Assembly: GCA_951813395.1 (NCBI GenBank) | Contig: OX638356.1 | Coordinates: forward strand, 2,554,501-2,618,500 | Reading direction: 5' to 3' | Length of the DNA: 64,000 nucleotides | Origin: Longimicrobiales bacterium | GTDB lineage: Bacteria; Gemmatimonadota; Gemmatimonadetes; Longimicrobiales; Gaopeijiaceae | Shown: positions 32,815 through 41,838 of the stretch, in pieces | How the letters are laid out: each line of letters starts with the position of its first letter | How positions within the stretch are numbered: the stretch's first letter is position 1 | Notes under the pieces: generated by a model | Seen by the model: only the letters and a program-made list of their open reading frames with translations | Database searches by the model: none | What the model was told of the DNA's origin: nothing | Translations under genes and position numbers: made by a program

Positions 32815-35800
32815 TGCCGCCCGCGCTCCTCGCGCACGCCGGGCGGCTCGACCCGCCACCACCACTGCGTCGGCAGCGGCCGCTGACGGGGCCACACCTC
32901 GGTCAGCGTGGCGGCTTCGTAGAGCCGCCCGTTCTTCATGACATAGTCGATGTCGACCGTGTTCTCGAGGTCGTCCAGGGGGTTCGACGCGAGGACCTGC
33001 AGATCGGCCAGCTTGCCCGGCTCGATCGACCCGATGTCGCCCGCCAGGCCGATCGCGTCCGCGCTCATGAGCGTCGCCATGCGCAGGGCATCGTGGTTGT
33101 CCATGCCGCCCGACGCCATCATCCACAGCTCCCAGTGGGTCCCCAGGCCCTGGACCTCGCCGTGAGAGCCAAGGCCGGCCTGGCCTCCGGCCTCCATCCA
33201 CTTCACGATTTGCTCGGCCTGCTGGAAGTGCGGGTACTGATCGTCGCGGTACCACGTCGTGGTCTTCCACTTGTCGAGCTCGTCGCGGGGGGTGAAGAAC
33301 CGGAGACGCTCAACCTCGTCGAGGTTGGTGCGCGTCAGGTAGTACTGCCGCCCGGACGGCCCGCCGTAGGCCACCACCAGCGTGGGCGTGTAGACCATTC
33401 CGCTGAAGGCGCCCAGCTGCACGACATCGCGGTAGAACGGGCTGATCGGAAGCGAGTGCTCGAGGCCCGCGTAGCCGTCCTGCGCCAGCGTCAGGTTCAT
33501 GGTGAAGTTGGAGCCGCCCTCGGTGGTGGGTGTGAGGCCCTGTTCGCGCGCGGCCATGATCACCCACTGGCGGATCTTGCGGTCGCCGGCCAGGTATTGC
33601 TTGATCGTCTTCGTGTTGTAGTGGTCGCTGTAGCGCCTGAGCACGTCGCGGGCCTCGTCGAGGCTCGAGATCTGGTCGGCGCTGAAGACCCCCGGCCCCG
33701 TCGAATAGAGGCGCGGGCCGATGAAGGCGCCGGTCTCCATGAGGTCGAAGTAGGCGACCGCGTCCTCGGACGAGGTCTGGGGATCGCGCTGCGTGGTGAC
33801 GCCGTAGGCCAGCTGCGCGAGGAACTGCGACACCTGCCCGCGGTGCACCCCCCACGCGACCCACGTATGCGCGTGGATGTCGACCAGCCCCGGCAGGATC
33901 GTCATGCCGGACATGTCGCGCACATCGGCGCCGTCAGGGATGTCCACGCTGCCGGTGGCGCCCACCGCGACGATCCGGTTGTCGCGCACCACGATGTCCC
34001 CGCGCGGAATCACCTCGTCGCCCCGCATGGTGATGAGGCGTGCGTTTGTGAGGGCGACCACCCCACGCGGCAGGTCCTTGGGCACGGTGATCTCGACGTC
34101 GAAGCGCGCGGCCTCGTAGACAGGACCACCGTCCTCGTCCTCCGACGCGTCCGTATCGGTGGCTTCCGCCCCGGGCGCACCGGCGGTGTCGGCGGCCTCC
34201 TCTTCGGGCGCATCGGCCTCCTCGTCCGCGCCCTCAGCCTCCTCCCTCGCCTCGGCGCGCGCGGCCGCCACCGAATCGGCCACCAGCGAGTCGCTCGTGG
34301 CGATGTCGTGCAGGAAGAAGCTGCGTCCGATCGAGTAGTACGCGGCCGAGCCGTCGCGGGTCCACCCCACGAAGTCGCCGCCCACCTGCGTGAGGCGGCG
34401 CGTCGGCACGGACGACCGGGCCGCGACCGAGACGGTCGGCGCCTCGCCCCCCGTCGGCGGCACGGTGATCGTGAAGACGTTGCGGTTGGCGCGCACCACC
34501 GCGCGTTTGCCGTCGGGTGAAAGCACGACCTCGTCGGGTGCGGGGCGGTTGCCGGGACCGGGACGCGCGGGCGCGGTGACCTTGACGATCGTGCGGATGT
34601 CCGTGCCGTCGTAGCGGACCGAGAGCAGGCCGTCCTGGCCCGCCCACACATACACGCGGTCGGGATCGGGGCCGGCGTGGGGGGCGTTCCGTCCCTCCTG
34701 GGTGGCGCCGAGGCCCACCCACATGATCCGGCTGGGCTCGCCGCCTTCGGCCGGCAGCCACACGTACTCGAGCTCGGCCGCGGGGCTGTGCCGGCCGAAG
34801 TCCTCCAGCGTGCGCATGCGGTGCATCATCGAGCCGCGCACCGCGACGATGCGGGAGCCGTCGCCGTTGTACGCGACCCGGTCGAAGAAGGCGGAGGTGG
34901 GCGTGAGCTTCTCGGGTTCGCCGTCGCCGTCCGCGGGGATGCGCCAGATGTCGCCGCCGGCCGAGTCGTTCCAGGTCACGTATGCGATGTGGCGGCCGTC
35001 GGGCGACCAGGCCGCGCCGTGCTCCACATCGGTCGAGGTGGTGAGGCGGCGCGCGTCCCGGATGACCGGGTAGCCCTCGGTCTGCGTGCCCGCCGGGTCG
35101 GGGAGGGGCGCGGTCCAGAGCCGGTCGAGCGCCGAGAAGACGATGCGCGTGCCGTCTGGCGAGGGGCGCGCGCCGCGGATCTGGGAAACGGTCAGGACCG
35201 AGTCGTCGATGGGGTAGTCGAACTTGACGAGCGGTCCCAGGTCCTGCTGGATGTGGGCCGTGAAGGGGATCTCGGCGGCATCGCCCGAAGGCACCTCGAC
35301 GCGCATGATCTTGCCCCCGTAGAAGGTGATCAGCGCGCCCGAGTCCGGCGTCCAGGCACCGCCCGGGTACACGTCCCGGTCGCGCATCCCCCCACCCTGC
35401 GACTCGTCGCGCTGAACGTCCATGACGAGCCAGGTCTCCTCGCCCGTCGCGAGGTCGAGCAGCTTGAGCGCCTCGCGCGCGTCGTAGCGGGTCGCGTACG
35501 CGAGCCATCGTCCGTCCGGACTGGGCATGGGGCGGAACGCGCCCTCGTGCTCGTGGGTGCGCACCATGACCCGGCCCGTCTCGCGGTCCAGCATCCCGAT
35601 CTGGAAGGCGCCGACCTGGCGGGCCGAACTCTGCTCGGTGGCGGCGAAGTGCCCGGGCGGATCCGGGTCGAGGTTGAACGGGTCGGCGTGGCGGGCGCCG
35701 GCCCCGTCCACCGGGAAGCCGCCGCCCAGGTTGCCCCGCACGTTCACCCATGCGTACCGCTGATCCGGCCCGAACGCGGCGCCGGTGTGCGACGGCGTGC

Positions 35801-36395
35801 CCCCACCCCCGAACGGCCCACCTCCCGGCCCGCCCTCGCCACCCTGCCCCGTGATCTGCACCCCCGTGCCCCCGTCCTCGTGCCACAGCCAGAGCTGGGT
35901 GCCCTTGTTCGCCATGACGTACTCGCCGTCCGGCGTCCAGACGGGCGACATGTAGTTGTCGCGCTCGGTGTCGGTGAGCTGGCGCGGGTCGCCGCCGTCC
36001 GCGGCGGCCACCCAGATGTTCTCGGAACCGTCGCGGTCGCTCACGAAGACGATTTCGCCGCCGTCCGGCGAATAGCGCGGCTGCATGTCGTATCCCTGCC
36101 CGCTCGTGATCCGGGTCGCGTCCCCCCCGCCGACGGGCAGCGTGTACAGGTCCCCCAGCAGCTCGAAGACGATGGTCTCGCCGTTCGGGGACAGGTCCAG
36201 GGAGATCCACGTCCCCTCGTCGGTCGTGAAGTCGAGGGTTCGCGCGGTGAGGAGCGGGAGCGAATTCGCCCGGCCCGCCGCCCGCGCGGAACTGTCGTTC
36301 TGCTCGACCGTCTGGGCCTCGGCGGCCGCGACGGGAACAGCGAACAACGCGGCCCACACGACCGCAACCAACGAGACACTCGGCTGAATCTTCAT
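32811..36395 (-). CDS. Secreted TolB-like propeller/amidohydrolase fusion, paralog 3
   Basis: A 1194-residue protein from ATG 36395, preceded by GGAGAAGGGG. A signal peptide (VSLVAVVWAALFAVPVAAAE) precedes PD40 blades (LDLSPNGETIVFELLGDLYT, MQPRYSPDGGEIVFVSDRDG, RPMPSPDGRWLAYATRYDA, AAWSPDGRHIAYVTWND). An acidic insertion (about 745-800: ARAEAREEAEGADEEADAPE and on) separates these from the amidohydrolase, which has GVVALTNARLITMRGDEVI, LPGLVDIHAHTWVAWG (H-x-H), DGYAGLEHSLPI, GLGSHGEVQGLG and SIEPGKLADLQVLASNPLDD. It is clearly paralogous to the pair at 10-17 kb but lies on the opposite strand across the accessory island. Confidence 0.88.
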   Translation of the reverse strand: MKIQPSVSLVAVVWAALFAVPVAAAEAQTVEQNDSSARAAGRANSLPLLTARTLDFTTDEGTWISLDLSPNGETIVFELLGDLYTLPVGGGDATRITSGQGYDMQPRYSPDGGEIVFVSDRDGSENIWVAAADGGDPRQLTDTERDNYMSPVWTPDGEYVMANKGTQLWLWHEDGGTGVQITGQGGEGGPGGGPFGGGGTPSHTGAAFGPDQRYAWVNVRGNLGGGFPVDGAGARHADPFNLDPDPPGHFAATEQSSARQVGAFQIGMLDRETGRVMVRTHEHEGAFRPMPSPDGRWLAYATRYDAREALKLLDLATGEETWLVMDVQRDESQGGGMRDRDVYPGGAWTPDSGALITFYGGKIMRVEVPSGDAAEIPFTAHIQQDLGPLVKFDYPIDDSVLTVSQIRGARPSPDGTRIVFSALDRLWTAPLPDPAGTQTEGYPVIRDARRLTTSTDVEHGAAWSPDGRHIAYVTWNDSAGGDIWRIPADGDGEPEKLTPTSAFFDRVAYNGDGSRIVAVRGSMMHRMRTLEDFGRHSPAAELEYVWLPAEGGEPSRIMWVGLGATQEGRNAPHAGPDPDRVYVWAGQDGLLSVRYDGTDIRTIVKVTAPARPGPGNRPAPDEVVLSPDGKRAVVRANRNVFTITVPPTGGEAPTVSVAARSSVPTRRLTQVGGDFVGWTRDGSAAYYSIGRSFFLHDIATSDSLVADSVAAARAEAREEAEGADEEADAPEEEAADTAGAPGAEATDTDASEDEDGGPVYEAARFDVEITVPKDLPRGVVALTNARLITMRGDEVIPRGDIVVRDNRIVAVGATGSVDIPDGADVRDMSGMTILPGLVDIHAHTWVAWGVHRGQVSQFLAQLAYGVTTQRDPQTSSEDAVAYFDLMETGAFIGPRLYSTGPGVFSADQISSLDEARDVLRRYSDHYNTKTIKQYLAGDRKIRQWVIMAAREQGLTPTTEGGSNFTMNLTLAQDGYAGLEHSLPISPFYRDVVQLGAFSGMVYTPTLVVAYGGPSGRQYYLTRTNLDEVERLRFFTPRDELDKWKTTTWYRDDQYPHFQQAEQIVKWMEAGGQAGLGSHGEVQGLGTHWELWMMASGGMDNHDALRMATLMSADAIGLAGDIGSIEPGKLADLQVLASNPLDDLENTVDIDYVMKNGRLYEAATLTEVWPRQRPLPTQWWWRVEPPGVREERGRQ

Positions 36396-36466
36396 CTTCG
36401 CCCCTTCTCCGTTTCCATGACGCGACCGGCGTCGTCCCGGAACGCCACAGCGCCCCGGGACCTCGC

Positions 36467-37510
36467 CTATCGCCGTGTCCAGATCACGATCAGCCCGCAC
36501 GACGCCCCGGTCCCCGCGTACTGCAGCGGCACGCCCGTGGACGACACATAGACCTCCACGCCCGCCACCGACTGCGGGTCGATCAGCTGGTCGAGCGCCA
36601 CCGGCACGTCGCCTCCTCCGCTCACGACCACGCCGTCCAGCACGACGCGCGGAAAGCACGACGCTGCGCGCCCTCCACGCAGGATCACGTACTTCTCCAG
36701 CGGGTTCCAGCCGTCGGCGCGAAGTTCCGCGCCCGGGATTCTCGTGAACAGATCGCTCATTTCACCCGGAACGCGGTTCTCGATCTCCTCGCGATCGATG
36801 AACTCGCCGAAACCCTCCGTCTCCCGGCGGTAGAAGCCCACGTCCTGCAGCACGATCTCGCGCCTCTCGACCGTAACCTCGATCGGGTCAAGCCGCAGCG
36901 GGTCGGCCGAAAGCGCAGCGCGTATGCTGGTGACCCGGTCCGGGACCACATGGACGGAGTCGGTTCGGGTCACGTAGCCCAGGCGGGAAAACTCGACAAT
37001 GTGCAGCCCGGGAGACATTCCGGTCAGGGTGAACGCGCCCCTGGCGTCGGTCAGCGCGCCCTCGCCCGAGCCGACCACGCGAATGGCCGCACCCGTGACG
37101 GGCCCCCGGCCGTCCCCATCGCTCAAAACCCCGATGATACCCGTCACCAACTCGTCGTCGCCGGCATTAACCGGTTGCAGCGACGTGACGAACTCGCCAG
37201 CGCGCATGACCGTAAAGTCTCCCACCGTCGGCTGATAGCCGGGATGCGAAAGCTCCAGCCGGTAGCTGCCCAGCGGAACCCTGGAAAACCTGAACCGGCC
37301 ATCCGCATCCGTCTGCAACCGGAACCCCAGTCCTCCCAGCACCACGGTCACCCCCGGAATCGGCGCGCCGGTGACCGCGTCGACCACGGTCCCCGCGATC
37401 GGCACTCTCTCCTGCGCCGATGCGCCCGACACCGACACCGACACCATGGCCGCGACTGCCGCAAGCACCGCCAGGCCGAGGTGCCGCCGCCACCGCAATC
37501 GCCGATTCAT
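36467..37510 (-). CDS. Carboxypeptidase-regulatory-like domains plus TonB plug, no barrel
   Basis: A 347-residue protein with a signal peptide (HLGLAVLAAVAAMVSVSVSG). Two carboxypeptidase-regulatory-like beta-sandwich domains follow: IAGTVVDAVTGAPIPGVTVV with GRFRFSRVPLGSYRLELSHP (about 37-100) and GIIGVLSDGDGRGPVTGAAI with GAFTLTGMSPGLHIVEFSRL (about 123-180). After that comes a TonB-dependent-receptor plug-like domain (REEIENRVPGEMSDLFTRIP, VILRGGRAASCFPRVVLDGV, VAGVEVYVSSTGVPLQYAGT), ending in ASCGLIVIWTRR. The usual 22-strand barrel is absent. Such stand-alone plug proteins occur in Gemmatimonadota; the role is unknown. It lies 13 bases after the S9 peptidase gene and before the third amidohydrolase, probably in one operon. 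Confidence 0.8.
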   Translation of the reverse strand: MNRRLRWRRHLGLAVLAAVAAMVSVSVSGASAQERVPIAGTVVDAVTGAPIPGVTVVLGGLGFRLQTDADGRFRFSRVPLGSYRLELSHPGYQPTVGDFTVMRAGEFVTSLQPVNAGDDELVTGIIGVLSDGDGRGPVTGAAIRVVGSGEGALTDARGAFTLTGMSPGLHIVEFSRLGYVTRTDSVHVVPDRVTSIRAALSADPLRLDPIEVTVERREIVLQDVGFYRRETEGFGEFIDREEIENRVPGEMSDLFTRIPGAELRADGWNPLEKYVILRGGRAASCFPRVVLDGVVVSGGGDVPVALDQLIDPQSVAGVEVYVSSTGVPLQYAGTGASCGLIVIWTRR

Positions 37511-37523
37511 TCCGCTCTCCCCC

Positions 37524-39638
37524 TCAGGAAACGGGCCGCTGCCCCCGCGAGTATTTCCGGAACCAGTCCATGCGGTACATCCACGTCCGGATCGTGTTCG
37601 TCGGCCGGTAGAAGTACGCGTGCCACTCGTCCTGCAGGCGGACCATCGCGGTCGGCACCTTCAGCATCTGGAGCGCCTGGTAGTACTCCTCGGTCTGTCC
37701 CATCGGGGTGCGCAGATCGCCCTCGCCGGTGATCAGCAGCGTGGGCGTCGTGACGTTGCCGACGTACATGAGCGGAGAGCGGCGCAGGTGCTCGCTCGGA
37801 TCCTCCCAGGGCAGGTTCTCGAAGTTGTTGTACCAGCCCAGACCGTCGGTCGTGCCCACGAAGGAGAACCAGTTCGTGACCGGGCACTCCGACGAGGCCG
37901 CCGCAAAGCGGTCGGTGTGGCCGACGACCCAGGCCGTGAGCACCCCGCCCCCGCTGCAGCCGTAGACGAACATGTTCTGCTCGTCGATGTACCCGCGTTC
38001 CAGCACCACGTCGACGCCCGCCATGAGGTCGTCGTAGTCCATGCCGGGATACGCGTTCTCGATCTCGTTGCCGAACTCGCTGCCGTAGCCCGAGCTGCCG
38101 CGCGGATTGGTGTAGAGGACGACGTACCCGCTCGCCGCCTCCAGCTGCCACTCGTACCACATGTACGGTGTGCCGAAGCCGTAGCGGCCGTGCGGTCCAC
38201 CGTGGATCGCGAGCATCAGCGGGTACTTCCTGGCGGGATCGAAGTCCGGCGGCTTCACGATCCACCCCTGGATCTCCAGGCCGTCCGAAGACGTGTACCA
38301 GACGTCCTCCACCTCGCCCAGCTCGACGCCGGCGAGGATGTCGGCGTTCACGTCGGTGATCGTGCCGATCTCCCCGCCTGCAGCGACGTCGAGGACGACC
38401 ACGTCGCCGGGCTCGCTCACGCTGGACAGCACGCCCGCCGCCATCCCGTTCGCCGCCATCGAATAGACGGTCAGGTAGTGCTCGCCCTCGGTGATCTGCC
38501 GCACCGGCCCGTCGAGCGGCGCGAAGTAGAGGTTCTCGGCGCCGCCGTCGGGCGCGTTGTAGTAGACGCCGCTGCCGTCCGCAGCCCACCGCAGGCCGGA
38601 CGGGTCGCGATCACGGTCCGTCGCGATCTCGCGCACACCGCTGCCGTCGGCGTTCATGACGTAGATGTTGTCGGCGTAGTACGCATCGTCCGTCTCGTCG
38701 TGGCCCAGGTACGCCACCAGGCGGCCGTCCGGCGACGGTACCGGGGAATGGTCGGACCCCGCGCGGGTGGTGAGCTGTCGGATCGCCCCCGACGACACCG
38801 ACACCGCGTAGATCTCGGACTCGCGAAAGCGGTAGTCCGCATCGTCCTCCCGCAGCGCCGTGAAGAAGATCTCGGAGCCGTCCGCGGACCAGACCGGCGC
38901 ACCGTGGTTCCAGTCGCCGCCGGTCAGCTGGCGCGGCGTGCCTCCGGACGCGGGCAGCACGAAAATGTGCCGGTATCCGCCATCGGTATACCCCACGTAG
39001 TCGCGCCGGTAGTTCGGCCGCGTCACGACCTTCGGCTCGACCGTCCACTCCGCCCCTTCCGGACGCCCGGGAATCGTGACCGTCCACTCGGGCTCGGAGG
39101 GCACCATCATCGAAAAGGCCAGCGTCTCCCCGTCCGGGGACCAGGTCACGCCGCCGGGCCCGTGCGTGAGACGGCTCACCCGGGTCTCGGCCCCCTCCGT
39201 GTCCATCCAGCGCACGAAGATCTGGGGGGCGCCGCCGTCATCCGCGCGCACAAAGGCGATCCGCCCGCCGTCCGGAGACCACACCGCGCCACCGCCATCG
39301 GTAAGCCTCCGCGGCCGCGTGCCGTCCGCGTTGACGATGTGCAATTCCGACACCCACCGATCCTTCATCTTGTCGATGTGCCGCCGTTCGTAGAGCACCT
39401 GGCTGCCATCGGGCGAAATCTGCGGCCCCATCCCACCCGCAAGCAGGAACGGACGGACCTCTTCCCATTCGAAGTAGAGCTCCGGGGTCAGGCGGCCGGT
39501 CTGCTCCTGGGCGGCGGTGGATTGGGGGGATGAGAGGGCGGAGATCGCGGCCAGGGCGAAGATCGCGGCGATCGGGCGGGCTCGGTGTGGCGTGCGGGTG
39601 AGCCTGCGGTGAGGGCGGGGGCGGGGGCGCGGGTCCAT
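37524..39638 (-). CDS. Secreted S9 family peptidase (prolyl oligopeptidase type)
   Basis: A 704-residue protein from ATG 39638, with AGGAG upstream. The arginine-rich N-terminus and hydrophobic stretch (AAIFALAAISALSS ... TAAQ) form a signal peptide. Propeller repeats of the TolB/DPP-IV kind follow (MGPQISPDGSQVLYERR, GGAVWSPDGGRIAFVR, GGVTWSPDGETLAFSM, PSPDGRLVAYLGHDETDD). The alpha/beta-hydrolase domain has IHGGPHGRYGFGTPYMWYEW (oxyanion region), the nucleophile in VYGCSGGGVLTAWVVGHTDR, the acid near LLITGEGDLRTPMGQTEEYY, and H in RLQDEWHAYFYRP. It probably degrades oligopeptides in the periplasm. It is the first gene of the leftward operon. Confidence 0.9.
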   Translation of the reverse strand: MDPRPRPRPHRRLTRTPHRARPIAAIFALAAISALSSPQSTAAQEQTGRLTPELYFEWEEVRPFLLAGGMGPQISPDGSQVLYERRHIDKMKDRWVSELHIVNADGTRPRRLTDGGGAVWSPDGGRIAFVRADDGGAPQIFVRWMDTEGAETRVSRLTHGPGGVTWSPDGETLAFSMMVPSEPEWTVTIPGRPEGAEWTVEPKVVTRPNYRRDYVGYTDGGYRHIFVLPASGGTPRQLTGGDWNHGAPVWSADGSEIFFTALREDDADYRFRESEIYAVSVSSGAIRQLTTRAGSDHSPVPSPDGRLVAYLGHDETDDAYYADNIYVMNADGSGVREIATDRDRDPSGLRWAADGSGVYYNAPDGGAENLYFAPLDGPVRQITEGEHYLTVYSMAANGMAAGVLSSVSEPGDVVVLDVAAGGEIGTITDVNADILAGVELGEVEDVWYTSSDGLEIQGWIVKPPDFDPARKYPLMLAIHGGPHGRYGFGTPYMWYEWQLEAASGYVVLYTNPRGSSGYGSEFGNEIENAYPGMDYDDLMAGVDVVLERGYIDEQNMFVYGCSGGGVLTAWVVGHTDRFAAASSECPVTNWFSFVGTTDGLGWYNNFENLPWEDPSEHLRRSPLMYVGNVTTPTLLITGEGDLRTPMGQTEEYYQALQMLKVPTAMVRLQDEWHAYFYRPTNTIRTWMYRMDWFRKYSRGQRPVS

Positions 39639-39883
39639 CTGGCGAAACTCCTGCGTGGGTGGGCGCTGCAGGATGACGTTGGGGCGCCGGGGGGTGCCCG
39701 GCAAGGTTGTTCGGGGGTGAGCGGGGACCCGCCAATGCGGTTACGGTGCGTTGGCGCGTCTTCAGCTTCGGCGTGCCCGGCCTAATCTGGCCGTTTCCGA
39801 TGAACGTCAGTAAAAGCTGGCATGGCGAACAAAACCCGAATACATTAACTTCAACCAACAACTTCACTCAGCCTGGAGGACCC

Positions 39884-40702
39884 TTGCCCGACCGTAGCGC
39901 GATCGAATGGACCGACGCCACGTGGAACCCGACCACGGGTTGCACCCGGGTATCCGCCGGTTGCGACAACTGCTACGCCGACCGGCTCTCCAGAAGACTG
40001 CTGTCTGCCACCTACCTTGCCCGCCTTCCGGTCGTGGACACGTTGGAGAACCGGCACGACCCGTTTGCGGTTCGTGTGTGGCCGGAGCGACTGACGGTGC
40101 CACGGTCTTGGAAGAAGCCGCGCCGAGTATTCGTCAACTCAATGTCGGACCTCTTCCATCACGATGTCCCGGAAGACTTCGCCCGTGAGTGCTTCCGGAT
40201 AATGCTCGAGGTTGATCGGCACATCTACCAGGTGCTGACCAAGCGCCCAGCCAGAGCTGCCAGATTCGTGAAACGGCACACCGATCTGCTCCCGCGCGGG
40301 CTTCCAGGACATATATGGATCGGCACCTCGGTGGAGGATCAGTCGGTAGACTACCGGGTTCGACACTTGTTGGCAGTACCTGCCGCCGTCCGGTTCCTGA
40401 GTTGCGAGCCGCTCATTGGGCCGCTCGACCTGAGTGCGTACATGAGCGAGGTAGTCAACCACGATGAGCTTCACTGGGTGATAGCGGGTGGTGAGAGCGG
40501 AAACGGGGCCAGGCCGCTGGATCCGAAGTGGGCGCGGGGTCTTCGGGATCAGTGCCGGACGGCCAGAGTGCCTTTCTTCTTCAAGCAGTGGGGGGGACGG
40601 ACCCCGAAGGCGGGTGGCCGGGAGCTGGATGGGACCACCTGGGATCAATATCCGAAGTCGGGATGGGCGTTGGCCGAGGAGGATCTGAGTGGCAGCGCCT
40701 AA
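39884..40702 (+). CDS. DUF5131 family protein (phage Gp37/Gp68-like, three-Cys motif)
   Basis: A 272-residue protein. TTG 39884 is taken as the start because GGAGGA lies 4 bases upstream and the product then begins with the family's usual SAIEWTDATWNPTTGCTRVS. Three cysteines with spacing C-x6-C-x2-C (GCTRVSAGCDNCYADRLSRR) resemble an iron-sulphur or zinc site of the radical-SAM type. Other family segments are RVFVNSMSDLFHHDVPEDF, IYQVLTKRPARAARFV, IWIGTSVEDQSVDYRVRHL, RFLSCEPLIGPLDL, WVIAGGESGNGARPLDPKWA and PFFFKQWGG. The reaction is not established. It overlaps the tcmP-type gene by 14 bases, the conserved pairing for this family. Confidence 0.85.
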   Translation: MPDRSAIEWTDATWNPTTGCTRVSAGCDNCYADRLSRRLLSATYLARLPVVDTLENRHDPFAVRVWPERLTVPRSWKKPRRVFVNSMSDLFHHDVPEDFARECFRIMLEVDRHIYQVLTKRPARAARFVKRHTDLLPRGLPGHIWIGTSVEDQSVDYRVRHLLAVPAAVRFLSCEPLIGPLDLSAYMSEVVNHDELHWVIAGGESGNGARPLDPKWARGLRDQCRTARVPFFFKQWGGRTPKAGGRELDGTTWDQYPKSGWALAEEDLSGSA

Positions 40703-41807
40703 AGCGACGCTCTGGACCAGGGATGCCCACACGGAGGGGAAGCATCTGGTGCTGGAACACTACTTGAACGCGTGGTTTCCGATACTCGGAATGGGCAACC
40801 GGAACGGTCGCATTCTCTTCGTCGACGGGTTTGCCGGGCCGGGCGAATACGAGGGTGGAGAACCGGGCTCTCCGGTGGTTGCCATGCGGGTGCTCGCCGA
40901 GCACTCCGCCAAGTCGATGATAAACGCCGAGGTGGTGTTTTTCTTCATTGAGAACGATCCTCGTCGAGCTGGAAACCTGAGAGATCACGTGGATCGCTGG
41001 CGTCCGAAGCTGCCCGCGAACGCGAACGTGCATGTACGAGAGGGATCATTCGATGTGTCCATGAAGGACGTCCTGGACGACCTGGACGAACAGGGCAGAC
41101 GAATAGCCCCGGCCCTTGTAATGATCGACCCGTTTGGTGTAAAGGGAATGCCGATGGCGGTCATCCGCCGGATCATGGCCAACCCGAAGTGCGAGGTGTA
41201 CGCGAGCTTCATGTGGGAATCGATGAACCGGTTCGTTTCGGAGCCCGAATTCGAGGGTCCGTTGAACGAGCTTTTCGGGTCGGCAAGTTGGCAAGAAGCA
41301 AGGCGATTGGACGGGGGCGAGCGGAAGGACTTCCTGCACGGGTTGTACCAGCGCCAATTGAAGGACGCAGGTGCCAAGCAAGTCGTTCACTTCCATCTTT
41401 TTGCCGGCAACCGGCTGAAGTACTCCATCTTCTTCGGAACCCGCCACACCAAGGGTTCGGACCGAATGAAAAAGGCCATTTGGAAGGTCGCACCGTGGGG
41501 AGATTTCGCGTTTCGGGGTGGAAGACAGGACCAGCTGGTTTTACTGGGGTTGGACACCCCGGACCTCAGGCCGCTCCAGCGCCAGTTGCAGGATCATTAT
41601 GGCAGCCAAGGGTGGGTGACCGTACACGATGTCCTGGAGTTCGTCAGGTCCGATGAGACCATCTACCACGACACGCAGGTGAAGAAGCCAGTATTGAAGC
41701 CCATGGAGCAAAACGGACTACTTCGCGTGGACGAAAACACGCGTACACGGAAGTGGACCTACCCCAACGGCTGCCAGCTCAGATTCGAACCCCACGCTAC
41801 GTCGTGA
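40689..41807 (+). CDS. tcmP: Three-Cys-motif partner protein
   Basis: A 372-residue protein starting at GTG 40689, with GAGGA about 8 bases upstream and within the end of the DUF5131 gene. The family signature is clear: KHLVLEHYLNAWFPILG, GRILFVDGFAGPGEYEGGEP, GSPVVAMRVL, ALVMIDPFGVKGMPMAVIRR, YSIFFGTRHTKGSDRMKKAI and KWTYPNGCQLRFE. The VDGFAGPG and MIDPFG segments resemble methyltransferase nucleotide-binding and catalytic loops, so nucleic acid modification is conceivable but unproven. TcmP is defined by its pairing with the three-Cys protein; both are often found on phages and mobile islands. The function of the pair is unknown. Confidence 0.85.
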   Translation: MAAPKATLWTRDAHTEGKHLVLEHYLNAWFPILGMGNRNGRILFVDGFAGPGEYEGGEPGSPVVAMRVLAEHSAKSMINAEVVFFFIENDPRRAGNLRDHVDRWRPKLPANANVHVREGSFDVSMKDVLDDLDEQGRRIAPALVMIDPFGVKGMPMAVIRRIMANPKCEVYASFMWESMNRFVSEPEFEGPLNELFGSASWQEARRLDGGERKDFLHGLYQRQLKDAGAKQVVHFHLFAGNRLKYSIFFGTRHTKGSDRMKKAIWKVAPWGDFAFRGGRQDQLVLLGLDTPDLRPLQRQLQDHYGSQGWVTVHDVLEFVRSDETIYHDTQVKKPVLKPMEQNGLLRVDENTRTRKWTYPNGCQLRFEPHATS

Positions 41808-41838
41808 GCAGCTTCGCAACTCGCGCACGATTCGCGAC

